43,462 bases of DNA from Bradyrhizobium sp. (GTDB taxonomy: Bacteria; Pseudomonadota; Alphaproteobacteria; Rhizobiales; Xanthobacteraceae), in NCBI RefSeq assembly GCF_016462955.1, contig NZ_JAEMSD010000009.1:1-43462 (forward strand), written 5' to 3'. The notes below the pieces were generated by a model. It was not told the origin of the DNA, made no database searches, and saw only the letters and a list, made by a program, of their open reading frames with translations. Positions 27,515-36,256 of this stretch are shown piece by piece. Each line of letters opens with the position of its first letter. The stretch's first letter is position 1. The position numbers and the translations under genes are program-made.

Positions 27515-27811
27515 CTACGGGCCCCTACCGTGTTGAGTTACGGGTGCAAACTCCTGGCCCGTAAACAGATAATAGCCGTCCCGGCTGAGGGCATTAGCGA
27601 CGGACTTTCTCCGCAGGCAAGCTTGACGCGCATCGCTTCCTTTCAAAATGCGAACGAACCGCCAACCTGGGCCCAACAGCAAATTTGGAATTTCTGTGTG
27701 CGTAGGTACGACGGCGTAGAAGTCGCGCGCAAATGTGCTGGCAAAGAGCGCGTCGGAAGATGCGGCCCGCAGCGGAACAGGCGCTACAGACGGCAACAAC
27801 AGAGGCGGCAT
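27515..27811 (-). CDS. small protein at the end of the electron-conduit operon
   Basis: A 98-residue product without a recognised domain. It is believed real because GAGGAG lies eight bases before ATG 27811 and overlaps the stop of the heptaheme cytochrome gene, which implies coupling. Visible segments are TEIPNLLLGPGWRFVRILKG and DGYYLFTGQEFAPVT. A signal peptide is not clear, so location is unknown. Confidence 0.5.
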   Translation of the reverse strand: MPPLLLPSVAPVPLRAASSDALFASTFARDFYAVVPTHTEIPNLLLGPGWRFVRILKGSDARQACLRRKSVANALSRDGYYLFTGQEFAPVTQHGRGP

Positions 27812-27823
27812 CGGGTTTGCTCC

Positions 27824-28600
27824 TCAATGGTGCTTAAACCATCCGATATCCTTAATGTCATTGAAGGAATCGGTGCGGTGGCAAAGGAAGCACTGGCTTA
27901 CGGTGGCATGCTCCTGACCGGTGATCATTCGGTCCATCATAATGAAATGCATCATATAGTGACTTGGCGGTGCCTGGTGACATTGCGCGCATTCCTTGGA
28001 CGTCGGTGAAGGATGTAGGAACTGAGCAATCCGCCAGGAATCCAAGGTATGACAGCTGGCGCAATCACGCCCGAATAGGCCGCGATGCGGCTCACGGTTG
28101 CTGTGGCAGTTGGCGCAATCGAGACCTGCCTTCTCCGGTTGGTTGGAAGTCGGCAATCGCAGAAATCCTTTTAAATCGGTCACCATCTGTTCACTGATCG
28201 CGCGCGCCGAGGTGTTTTGGCCTTGCGGAAATGATCCTATGCGCAGCAGCGTAGCATGGTCCATCTTGGTGGCACGAACGGCGCCCGTATGCTCGATGTG
28301 ACATCCGCGACATTCTTTACTGGTCGCATGAAAAGCGGTCGACTGCATGCTCAGATCGGCGGCGGACGTCGTGTGACAGGCGATGCAGGCTGACGCCTGG
28401 ACGCCCTTTGTCGGCGTATGGCACGTCTCGCATTTATTGGAGAGAAATGCATGCTTTTGCGACAGAGGCCCTGGCACGACGGCATCTGTCCAACCGGAAA
28501 CTGCGCCGGAACCGTCGCGGTACAAGCCGATTGATATCGCCGCTACGCCTGCGATGGCGAACGTGACCAGGACCGTATAGACGAAAGAGCGCAGGCTCAT
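27824..28600 (-). CDS. periplasmic heptaheme c-type cytochrome
   Basis: A 258-residue protein with an N-terminal signal/anchor (FVYTVLVTFAIAGVAAISIG) and seven CxxCH heme sites: CETCH, CIACH, CRGCH, CANCH, CASCH, CAQCH and CFLCH. Extra histidines (FHATSKE, IEHTG, MDHATLL, REPHRG) could be distal ligands, as in cytochrome c3/c7-like proteins. ATG 28600 overlaps the stop of the cytochrome b gene (ATGA), so the two are made together. It is expected to take or give electrons on the periplasmic side of the membrane b hemes. Possible partners are the periplasmic hydrogenase, copper or iron; this is inference. Confidence 0.9.
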   Translation of the reverse strand: MSLRSFVYTVLVTFAIAGVAAISIGLYRDGSGAVSGWTDAVVPGPLSQKHAFLSNKCETCHTPTKGVQASACIACHTTSAADLSMQSTAFHATSKECRGCHIEHTGAVRATKMDHATLLRIGSFPQGQNTSARAISEQMVTDLKGFLRLPTSNQPEKAGLDCANCHSNREPHRGLFGRDCASCHTLDSWRIAQFLHPSPTSKECAQCHQAPPSHYMMHFIMMDRMITGQEHATVSQCFLCHRTDSFNDIKDIGWFKHH

Positions 28601-29301
28601 GTCAGCCACCGCAGCCCGTAATAGATTTCGCCGGCGACGTGCAGCGCCAACAGCGCATACATTGCGATTGCCGCAACCACGTGGAGGCCGATCCACTGCA
28701 TGAATACTTTCTTGACCGTGTCTTGAGACCCGATCGCGTATTCAAGGTCCGCAATGCCGTCGACGAGCTGCAACAGTGTGACGTCCTGCAGCGCAGCCGG
28801 TCTTACAGATGGACCGTCGGGATTGGCTATTTCCCGAGTGGACAGGGTGAGCGCCGTCCGGTCATAGGCGGACCGCAATGTTGATAAATGAGCTTGTTGC
28901 TCTCGAATTTCGGACGCGGTCTGCGGCAGATAGTATCGACCCACAAATCCGGTCACCACAACGACCAGCATGCTAGCGATGAGGCCAATTCCTATCGGAC
29001 TTTCGTACTTGTGGCCGCTATGAAGAATGGCCAAGAAAGATGCGGCAATGCCGGCATAAACGTGAAAGCTGAGGAGGGCCTTCATCGATACCAGCCGCGT
29101 GACAAGCGCCCTGAAGCTTCGGCTGTACTTCGTGAGTGGATAGACGATGAGAAGAACCATCAAGGTCGCGGCGGACGTGCCTAAGGCAAAGCCGGCCAGG
29201 CTGCCAGCAAATCTCGAATCGGAATGAAGCAAAAAGGCGGGAACGAGCAGCAAGAGGCTAGCGAGGACGATATCAACGATGAAGCGTCCTCGTTCGCCCA
29301 T
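28597..29301 (-). CDS. five-helix di-heme transmembrane cytochrome b
   Basis: The 234-residue membrane protein has about five helices. Helix 3 holds SFHVYAGIAASFLAILHSG and helix 5 holds GLHVVAAIAMYALLALHVAG. Both show His-x13-His, the spacing that binds two stacked b hemes across the membrane in ferric-reductase/NOX-type cytochromes. A hydrophilic stretch of about 75 residues separates helices 4 and 5. ATG 29301 lies right after the reductase stop (TGATATG) with GAGG eight bases upstream; the ORF-track start at 29328 would be a TTG. It probably links the cytoplasmic reductase to the heptaheme cytochrome. Confidence 0.85.
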   Translation of the reverse strand: MGERGRFIVDIVLASLLLLVPAFLLHSDSRFAGSLAGFALGTSAATLMVLLIVYPLTKYSRSFRALVTRLVSMKALLSFHVYAGIAASFLAILHSGHKYESPIGIGLIASMLVVVVTGFVGRYYLPQTASEIREQQAHLSTLRSAYDRTALTLSTREIANPDGPSVRPAALQDVTLLQLVDGIADLEYAIGSQDTVKKVFMQWIGLHVVAAIAMYALLALHVAGEIYYGLRWLT

Positions 29302-29302
29302 A

Positions 29303-31411
29303 TCAAGCCTCGACGACCAGATTTCCAATCGACTTGGCTTGGCAAGCCAGGATCATGCCCTGCGCCTTGTCCTCGTCCGTCAACGCCTCCTGGACCTCCA
29401 TCGTGACGGTCCCTTCCAGGAGATGAGTTTTACAGACCCCGCAGGTGCCTGCACGGCAGGAAAAATCGATCGGAACGCCGACCGACTCGGCGACTTCGAG
29501 GACGCTCTTGTCAGGAGGCAACGGAGCAACTTTGTCCGACTTGGCGAAGCGAATTGACGCCGTAGCTGGCCCGAGCGCCGGCGCCGCAGTTTCGGACTTG
29601 CGCTTTTCGACGATCGTCATTCCCGGGGGAGGGACAGCTCCGAGCGCGGGACCGAATGCCTCGGTCTTGATTTGTTCGGGCGGAACACCAATCTCGCCGA
29701 GCACCTTCCTGAGCGTATCCATCATTTTCGGAGGGCCGCACAAGTGGACGCGTTGCTTTGCCAAATCGGGTACGGACCGCGTCAAGAAATCACTGGTGAT
29801 CTGACCCTCGGCACCCATCCATGAAGTACCTGCCGCCCGCACCATCGTTGCAGCTACGTGCAAGTTGTCCATCTTGCGCTGCAGGTACTCCAGTTCATCC
29901 CGGAAGATGAAGTGCTCCGTGGTTTGAGCGCCGTAAACCAGATAGATCTGACCCGGCCATGCAATATCGGACAGATATCTCACCGCAGCCATTAACGGTG
30001 TGATTCCTACGCCGCCACCGATGAGCACCACGCTGTCGGATTCCTTCCCTGTGAAGGTGAAAGCACCCGAAGGAGCCAGTACCTCAAGGAGGTCTCCCAC
30101 CTTGATCTGGCCATGCATGTACTCGGAGAAAACTCCTCCATCCTCTCTCTTGATCGTGGTCTCTACATAGGCCGTCTGGGCGGCAGATGATGCGATCGTA
30201 TACGACCGTCGGACGGTCTTTCCATCGATCTCGGCGGAGTAGGTCAAAAACTGACCGGGCAGGAATGTGAATGGAATAGCGCCTCCAGCGGGATCCTGGA
30301 GGCGGAACGTCTTCACACTTGGCGTTTCCTTGTAGATCGCACAGACTCTGAGTCTGCCCTTCCAGAGGCCGCCCGGCTTCGCCGTAGTGCTGCGGCTGCC
30401 AGGCTCGGGTGGGTTGGGCCCGCTTTCAGCGTAACTTGGCTGGCCACTCATGCTCGCTCGTGGCGAGGCTATCGTCGCCTTGGTGTCCGTCGCCGCGCTC
30501 GCAGGAGACACCGGAGCGGCAGCAGGCGATGCCAGCCCGGGCGCCGGTGCGCGAGTCAGGCGATCGACGAGCGCGTTGGCCCGGCGCATGCGCTCCACAT
30601 AGACGATAAGCATTCCGGCAGAGAAGATGCCGAGGAGTGCCATTGTAATGAGGTGAAACCAGGAGATGCCGAACAGGCCATTCGCATTCCCATGACGCTG
30701 TTCAGGCGTCGCGAGGTTCATCTGAGATTTGAACCAACTCTGCGCGATCTGCTGCGGGGGCTTTCCCTCATTCAGCGCCCGAAGCGCGGTAACGCCGCTG
30801 TGGACCTGATTGAGAGAATCGCGGATTTGCTTCGCCGCCTGATCTGCCGCGGCAATGTCACCCCCAGCAATCGCATGCCGTAAATTCTTTTCAGCGGCCG
30901 AGATGCCGTCGATGTCTGAATTGATCCGGCCGCGAGCCTGAGATTCCAGGTTGAGGCGCTGCTCCGCCGAAAGCGGCGGCATTTCCATCAAGGATGGATA
31001 GAACTCCTTGCGCGGGCGGCCCATCATTTCGCCCATCATGTTCATCATGCCGGAGTTCGGAGCGCTTGATGAAGGTGCCGGTGAGCCTCCACCTGGTTTA
31101 CTTGGTGGAGTGGCGGGGCTATTCGACTGAGGTGCGGCATCAGCTCCAGAATTCGATCCACCGGGATGATGCGCCGAATGTTCATCCGCCGATTGAGCGA
31201 ATTGCCGCCTTCCGTTTGACCATTCAAGCCCGCGCCGATCGTCGGCGGCATAAATTGCGAACCCTGGCCTGATAGCCCTGGCGCTCTCCCGCTGAGATAT
31301 GGCACTGTCCGGCGAAACACTGGCGAGCACTGTGCTCGCAGCAAACCAGCTCCAAAGGGCCAAGGCACCGAGGACACGTCGACATCCGAAAGACAATACG
31401 ACTCTCGACAT
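29303..31411 (-). CDS. membrane-tethered FAD/NAD(P) reductase with C-terminal [2Fe-2S] ferredoxin and periplasmic Spy-like domain
   Basis: A 702-residue multidomain protein. A signal sequence (VLGALALWSWFAASTVLAS) precedes a Pro/Ser linker and a periplasmic helical domain (MPPLSAEQRLNLESQARGRI, ISAAEKNLRHAIAGGDIAAA) like Spy/metal-resistance proteins. One membrane helix follows (FHLITMALLGIFSAGMLIVY). The cytoplasmic half has the FAD motif RRSYTIAS, the NAD motif VLIGGGVGITPLMAAVR, CGPPKMMDTL, and a plant-type ferredoxin CRAGTCGVC...ILACQAKS. So NAD(P)H electrons can reach [2Fe-2S] and then the neighbouring cytochrome b. A broken second copy is at 43108-43462. ATG 31411 is preferred over the TTG at 31426. 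Confidence 0.88.
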   Translation of the reverse strand: MSRVVLSFGCRRVLGALALWSWFAASTVLASVSPDSAISQRESARAIRPGFAIYAADDRRGLEWSNGRRQFAQSADEHSAHHPGGSNSGADAAPQSNSPATPPSKPGGGSPAPSSSAPNSGMMNMMGEMMGRPRKEFYPSLMEMPPLSAEQRLNLESQARGRINSDIDGISAAEKNLRHAIAGGDIAAADQAAKQIRDSLNQVHSGVTALRALNEGKPPQQIAQSWFKSQMNLATPEQRHGNANGLFGISWFHLITMALLGIFSAGMLIVYVERMRRANALVDRLTRAPAPGLASPAAAPVSPASAATDTKATIASPRASMSGQPSYAESGPNPPEPGSRSTTAKPGGLWKGRLRVCAIYKETPSVKTFRLQDPAGGAIPFTFLPGQFLTYSAEIDGKTVRRSYTIASSAAQTAYVETTIKREDGGVFSEYMHGQIKVGDLLEVLAPSGAFTFTGKESDSVVLIGGGVGITPLMAAVRYLSDIAWPGQIYLVYGAQTTEHFIFRDELEYLQRKMDNLHVAATMVRAAGTSWMGAEGQITSDFLTRSVPDLAKQRVHLCGPPKMMDTLRKVLGEIGVPPEQIKTEAFGPALGAVPPPGMTIVEKRKSETAAPALGPATASIRFAKSDKVAPLPPDKSVLEVAESVGVPIDFSCRAGTCGVCKTHLLEGTVTMEVQEALTDEDKAQGMILACQAKSIGNLVVEA

Positions 31412-31433
31412 GGCCCCAGCTTTCAAGGCGTCG

Positions 31434-32183
31434 TCAGAACGTTGCGATCAAGGGCAGCAGGATGGCGTCTGCCGTCTTCTTCTGCTCGTCGCTCAGGTTC
31501 GTATATAGACGATTGAAGGCGGTGCGAGCTGCCTTGATCGCTTCCAGGCGTTCCGCCAGGTGGCGCTCGTAATGCTCAATCCGCTCGGAACCCGAAATTT
31601 TCTCATCCACGACGAGGAGTTTGCGTGCATCCAGCAAATGCTGGCGACTGGAGCGTAGCGCGTCAGCCAAAAGGTTCCAATCAGCCGATTGCTTGTCAGT
31701 GATCTGCAACTCGGCCTTCAGGAAGGCGATCCGCCCTTCCAGCCGCTCAGTCACGTCCGCCGGCCCGCTTGCGGTAACTCCGGCCTCGGGCGCCATACCG
31801 GCTTTGGGTGCGGGCATCTGACCGTGCATCATCCGCATCATCCGCATCATGTCATCCATGCCACCGCCCATGTTCTGGGATTGGCCGCCGGATTGTCCCA
31901 TTCCTCCCATCGAACCCATTCCGCCCATAGGCCTTTCCATAGGCCTCTGCATGGGCATCTTCATCTTGTCGTCCATGCCGCCCATGTTCTGGGATTGGCT
32001 GCTGGATTGGCCGCCCATGCCGCCCGAGCTGTTGGATGAGTCGGACTTCATTTTCATTTCGTCCATCATCGCAAGCTGCAAGGGATTTGCAGCCGTTGCT
32101 CTCGCCGATGACGGCGCGGCTGGCGCCAGACCCAAGACGACGAGCGCGGCTGCGGTTCCGATGAACTTCTTCATATTCTCCAT
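31434..32183 (-). CDS. LTxxQ/Spy-family periplasmic protein with Met-rich region
   Basis: The first gene of the conduit operon. It has a signal peptide (FIGTAAALVVLGLAPAAPSS), a long Met/Gly/Ser-rich region with imperfect repeats (QSQNMGGMDDKMKMPMQRPM, MGGMGSMGGMGQSGG, QSQNMGGGMDDMMRMMRMM), and a helical C-terminus (EGRIAFLKAELQITDKQSAD, YTNLSDEQKKTADAILLP) matching the LTxxQ pattern of Spy/CpxP chaperones. Met clusters suggest Cu(I) binding. ATG 32183 is chosen for GGAG six bases upstream; 32174 is possible. The FixK-type box ends 62 bases upstream. Confidence 0.85.
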   Translation of the reverse strand: MENMKKFIGTAAALVVLGLAPAAPSSARATAANPLQLAMMDEMKMKSDSSNSSGGMGGQSSSQSQNMGGMDDKMKMPMQRPMERPMGGMGSMGGMGQSGGQSQNMGGGMDDMMRMMRMMHGQMPAPKAGMAPEAGVTASGPADVTERLEGRIAFLKAELQITDKQSADWNLLADALRSSRQHLLDARKLLVVDEKISGSERIEHYERHLAERLEAIKAARTAFNRLYTNLSDEQKKTADAILLPLIATF

Positions 32184-32244
32184 GGACAGCTCCATCCCTG
32201 CTGATGATCCCATCATTCGACTACCATTTCGAAGTCAGGGCAGC

Positions 32245-32258
32245 TTGACGCAGATCAA
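32245..32258. promoter_or_regulatory. FixK/FNR-type box upstream of the conduit operon
   Basis: TTGACGCAGATCAA differs from the ideal palindrome by one base (TTGAC for TTGAT). It lies 62 bases before the first start codon of the operon, a usual distance for activation. Confidence 0.7.
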
Positions 32259-32287
32259 TTAAGAAAGACGGACAACCTATTAAAATA

Positions 32288-32638
32288 TTACACAAAGTTG
32301 ATTGCGAGCGCATAGGGCGGCCTCGCGGAAAATCCGGGTGAATGCCTGGCTAGAACAATAAGAAACTGAAGGCCGAGCAAAATAGCCCGGCCGATATTGG
32401 CGCGATAGGAACGAAACGCATCGGTAAATTCTCTCCGCCGCATCTCACGGAACGACCACACGGTGGAGGCGGCGACACCGCAAACGATCACAAGCACCCG
32501 GAGCAGCTCGATTGCAGAAGCCGTCCAATGAAGTCCATGTAGAATGGTCGCCCGGGTCTGCCCGGTAAAGATGAGCTCCGAGGTAATCAACGTTGCCTCC
32601 CGGTGCGTTCGAACTAAGAACCCGATCTCATGGCACAC
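32288..32638 (-). pseudogene. DUF1622-family membrane protein remnant
   Basis: The frame reads LHWTASAIELLRVLVIVCGV and then FRSYRANIGRAILLGLQFLI, the core of small DUF1622 membrane proteins. The C-terminus changes to an unrelated sequence (HSPGFSARPPYALAINFV) and the N-terminus is Arg/Thr-rich, so both ends look damaged. Confidence 0.55.
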
Positions 32639-32679
32639 GCCGCCGTTCTGCCCTTATGGAAATTTTCCTTCGGAAGCCA

Positions 32680-33785
32680 AAGCCTATCAACATCCTTCGA
32701 CCAAGTTCGGTAATACCCAATGATAGTCATCATCCACAAACCCGTGGCTCCGACACAACGAGCTGGACCGGCACTCCATCCAAACCAAAACCCAGCACGA
32801 AATGGGCGATGAAGGACAAGAACAGGCCGACGCAAAAGACAGGCGGGGATTGTTGACTGCACCGGATGAGAGGTTGAATATTGGCCATTTCAGTCCCCGC
32901 CAGTCGATCGGAATGAGCGATACGACGAGATATACCAGGCTCACCAAATGGATCACGTGGTAGGGAGCGAGATTAGATTTACTCTTTGGGAATAAACGGC
33001 TCGGCAATGACATCGGGAGCGAACTGCCGCAATTCGGGATTCGGTCTGCCAGAGTAAAGAGCAAAGAGAAGGAAGCCGATGCACAGGACGTAGAGAATGC
33101 GCGAGTGCAGGAGTCCTTGATTTGCAGCACCTCCGAGCGCGAACTAGGCTTCAAGAATGAAGAGTAGCTGACACGTAAACGGATTGAAATACCATACCCC
33201 GGCCGGATAGGACGCAGGTTCCAGCCATAATGGCGAGCAGCAAAATACGGACCAATGGCCGATCATCACCGCGTTGCGCCATCGCAACATGAACCAGAGG
33301 ACGGGAAGGCGGCCGTCAACACGATGTTGAGAGGCAAGGCGTCGAGATTGAGTGGTTTAAACCTGAGCACCAGGCCCTTAGACAATGTCTCAACAGGAAA
33401 AAATCATCAGAGGGGCGACGTTGAATGGATCCATGAAATGCAGATCGTCGAATGTGTGCGCAAGGTAACGCACCGCAGTGAGGTAGACGACGAACAGCAG
33501 CAGATGGGCGACATAGACCTGCCACACATGGCGCAATAGCCTGGTCGCTCCGACGACAAAGCCGTGTTGCTTAATTAGCGTTCCGAAAACAAGCGTCGTG
33601 GTGTAGCCGGAGATCATAAGGAACAGATCGGCTCCATCGCTAAAGCCGTAATTCCGCGTCATGAACCAAGCGAGCGCGGTGTTTGGTATGTGCCCAGAAA
33701 GATCAGCCAGTTTGCCAGTCCGCGAAACGGATCCAGGCGGATATCGCGCTGCGGCTTCGGCAACACGGACCTAACGGTTATTGTT
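32680..33785 (-). pseudogene. OpgC-family acyltransferase-like membrane protein, several frameshifts
   Basis: OpgC proteins are multi-helix inner-membrane enzymes acting on periplasmic glucans. The minus strand shows LPKPQRDIRLDPFRGLANW, a shift to TRNYGFSDGADLFLMISGYT and GFVVGATRLLRHVWQVYVAH, a ruined middle, then KSNLAPYHVIHLVSLVYLVV with IDWRGLKWPIF, and a last frame with MTIIGYYRTWSKDVDR. The order is that of OpgC, but at least three frame changes and internal losses make it non-functional. Confidence 0.7.
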
Positions 33786-34066
33786 TTCCCCACTCGTTCC
33801 CGTACAAAGACTGCAACCTGCACGGCCCGGCCAGGCTCTCGGTCAACCTGTTCGCCAGCCGATATCGCTCGTCCCGTTCTTACAAGCTTGTTTGCGCCAC
33901 CAATGGAGACAATCAGATTTGTACATTACCTCTCATGGCCATGTCGGCAATAATCGGTGGTGTGTGGATGGCGAGAACGGGCGCGCCCTGATGGCGCCGT
34001 AGCGAGCGCAACTTGGGATCTCGGCCTTGAGCGGAGAATGCGGGGCCTCCGACTCCGAAGGCCGAT

Positions 34067-34090
34067 TGAACCGCCCCGGGATTGCCGGAG
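34067..34090 (+). repeat. IS3 left terminal inverted repeat
   Basis: The 24-base end matches the complement of 35741-35764 with one mismatch (20 bases perfect). It is preceded by the target duplicate GAT. Confidence 0.9.
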
Positions 34091-34115
34091 GCACTACTCT
34101 TGAGAAGATGGAGCC

Positions 34116-35735
34116 ATGACAAGCAAGACAACGAACAAGTTCTCACCTTAAGTGCGGACCCGTGCAATTCGGATGGTTCTGGACCGCGAGAGCGAGCATG
34201 CCTCGTGCCGGGCGGCGGTCGTTTCGATCTCAGCCAAGATCGCTGTACGCCGCAGACATTGCATGAATCGGTCAAGAAGGCCGAGATCGACAGCGGCCGG
34301 CGATCCGGCGTGCCATCCGACGTCTCGGACCGGCTCAAGGCCCTTGAGCGGGAGAAGGGCGAGCTTCGCCAGGCCAATGAGACCCTGTGCAAGATGTCGG
34401 CATATTTTGCGATGGCGGAGTTGACCGCCGGTACAAGCCATGATCGCGTTCATCGACGATCACCGCGAGGTTTATGGAGTCGAGCCGATCTGCAAGGGTT
34501 GCCGATCGCCCCCTCGACCTACCACGCCCAGCCGCCAAGCGGCGCGATTCAGCCAGGCTGTCGGCGCGCGCCAGGCCGGATGCCAAGCTGAAGATCGAGG
34601 TTCGGAGAGTCTTCGGTGAGGGCTTCCGGGTCTATGGCGTGCGCAAGATCTGGCGACAGCTCAAGCGTGAAGGCTTCGATGTTGCTCGTTGCACAGTGTC
34701 GCGACTGATGCGGCACATGGGCTTGCGAGGGATAATCCGCGGCGAAACCGTCAAAACCACGATCAGCAACAAGGCCGCGCCATGCCCGCTGGATCACGTC
34801 AACCGCCAGTTCAAGGCGCCAAGGCCGAACGTTCCTTTGGCTCTCGGTAGTCGCAACACCAATTCGTTTTTACTCATGACAGCAATTCGTCAAGCGCTTC
34901 TGCCGGCGTTTTCCAGCCCAGGGTCATTCTGGGTCGCTCATTGAGAGCCGCTGCTACAGCGGATATCTCGTCGACGCTGTGGATGCTCAGGTCTGTGCCT
35001 TTCGGAAAGTACTGCCGCAGCTAACCCGTTGGTGTTCTCGTTGGTGCCGCGCTGCCCAGGGCTTTTCGCATCGCTGAAGGCCCTGCACCTTTAGAGGGCC
35101 GCCCTGCACCTTTAGCGGGGCAATTCCTCGCGTTCAGCCGATGAAAGACAGCGCCCGGAGAGAGGCTTGGCCGAAGATCTGAACATCGCTGGTGGCACGC
35201 CGCCTGCCTTTCGGAATAATCTGCTTCAGACCGGTTGCGAAAAATCCGGCCTCAAACGCAGCATCTTCGCTGCTCTGGCCTGTGGCAATCGCCTTCCAAC
35301 ATCGATGCTATTCATCGCGTCCGGCCGCAGACGGCCGGCCTGGCAATGGCAATGGCGCTCGTTCTGACCGCGCCGAACGTCTATCTTTCATCGCAACTTC
35401 CACTTCAGGGTGTTGCGACGACCGTTTGAATCCGCCCAATACGTCTCGATCAAATATACCGAGCGCCTGGCGGAAGCAGCGTCGAGCCTACTGTCTGCAG
35501 CGTCGGAACCTATGACAATGCTCTCGCCGAAAACCATCAACGGCCTCTACAAGGCCGAAGTGATCCACCGTCGAGGTCCATGGCAAAACTTCGAGGCCGT
35601 CGAGTTCGCCACCCTCGAACGGTCTATTGGTTCACAACCGCAGGTCGCTGGAGCCCATTGACAACATACCGCCGGCCGAAGCCCCGCAACGCTACTACGC
35701 CATGCTGAACAACAGGCCATGGCAGTATAACCTAA
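34116..35735 (+). pseudogene. IS3 transposase orfA/orfB, interrupted
   Basis: The usual OrfA-OrfB pair of an IS3 element with an in-frame stop after nine codons of OrfA ([11 protein letters not shown] then [16 protein letters not shown]), frame changes in both genes, and a foreign insert of about 560 bases between QFKAPRPNV and SIKYTERLA. The order of motifs is normal, so the insert entered a formerly whole orfB. Confidence 0.8.
34870..35330 (-). mobile_element. IS30-family transposase relic nested in the IS3 copy
   Basis: Minus-strand pieces of an IS30 transposase are visible: FWKAIATGQSSEDAAFEAG-like N-terminus, FRKAGGVPPAMFRSSAKPLS, GRCLSSAEREELP, then, after an internal deletion, GQRGTNENTNG and, in another frame, LRQYFPKGTDLSIHSVDEIS and MTLGWKTPAEALDELL. 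The catalytic middle is lost. A short direct repeat (CCCTGCACCTTTAG at 35081 and 35102) lies at the deletion. Confidence 0.75.
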
Positions 35736-35740
35736 ACGGC

Positions 35741-35764
35741 CTCGGGCAATCCCGGGGCGGTTCA
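35741..35764 (-). repeat. IS3 right terminal inverted repeat
   Basis: This is the partner of the repeat at 34067-34090, followed immediately by GAT. Confidence 0.9.
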
Positions 35765-35819
35765 GATCGCCGACAGCCCGGAGAGGTCGATCGAGCTGGC
35801 TGGCAATCTTGAAGGACGA

Positions 35820-36167
35820 TTACTTAGAGCCAGAGTGCGGTGCGGTGCTCGAATTAGTCGACGGGCTAGCACCGGTGGTCGAGGGTGCATCCTGCTTCGA
35901 ATCCGATCCCCCTCGGTGCATCCGGCCGCCCATCCTGTCGTGGTCGCTTTCCATCCCCTTCCGGCCCATCCTGCTATGGCCCATGCCGTCCCGCATCATT
36001 CCGTGTCCCATGCCTGGCGCTGGCTGGGCAGGCGCAGTCTGCTGAGAGGGCGCATCCTTTGGGGTATCCGGGGTCTGCTGCTGGGCCGAAGCCACTGCCG
36101 ACGAGTTAAGGGCAATAGCCAAGCCGAGAGCCGCCGCGAGGCTCCTTTGACCGATTGTCTTCATCAT
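35820..36167 (-). CDS. secreted Met/His-rich protein, putative copper binding
   Basis: A 115-residue protein with a signal peptide (LAAALGLAIALNSSAVASAQ), a Gln/Pro linker (TPKDAPSQQTAPAQPAPG), a Met/His/Arg/Gly core (MGHGMMRDGMGHSRMGRKGM, DHDRMGGRMHRGG) and a Ser/Thr-rich end. The layout equals that of the 7441-7734 protein. GGGAGAGGA lies directly before the double ATG (36167/36164). A FixK-type palindrome lies 75 bases upstream. A copper role is inferred from composition and neighbours. Confidence 0.7.
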   Translation of the reverse strand: MMKTIGQRSLAAALGLAIALNSSAVASAQQQTPDTPKDAPSQQTAPAQPAPGMGHGMMRDGMGHSRMGRKGMESDHDRMGGRMHRGGSDSKQDAPSTTGASPSTNSSTAPHSGSK

Positions 36168-36242
36168 TCCTCTCCCACAACGTTCTGCTGCCGGTCTCGA
36201 TAACCGGCAGTCACCACCGTATGGCGCTCCGCGGACCGCGGT

Positions 36243-36256
36243 TTGACCAAGGTCAA
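36243..36256. promoter_or_regulatory. FixK/FNR-like palindrome upstream of the Met-rich gene
   Basis: TTGACCAAGGTCAA is a perfect palindrome in its arms (TTGAC/GTCAA). It is one base off the FixK consensus in each half. Confidence 0.55.

Larger units (their letters stand above)
34067..35764 (+). mobile_element. IS3-family insertion sequence with intact ends, decayed inside
   Basis: The element is bounded by inverted repeats TGAACCGCCCCGGGATTGCC at 34067 and its exact complement ending at 35764. GAT flanks both sides (34064-34066 and 35765-35767) as a 3-base target duplication, as expected for IS3. Inside, orfA starts at ATG 34116 but has a stop early (TCA CCT TAA). A shifted frame gives [19 protein letters not shown] and [14 protein letters not shown]. 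orfB pieces are VYGVRKIWRQLKREGFDVAR and, after an interruption by an IS30 relic, QYVSIKYTERLAEA, TINGLYKAEVIHRRGPW and LEPIDNIPPAEAPQRYYAML. It cannot move by itself. Confidence 0.88.

Noticed and set aside
35081-35115. Two copies of CCCTGCACCTTTAG as a CRISPR-like or regulatory repeat
   Set aside because: Only two copies 21 bases apart at the deletion point of the IS30 relic; better explained as a rearrangement scar.
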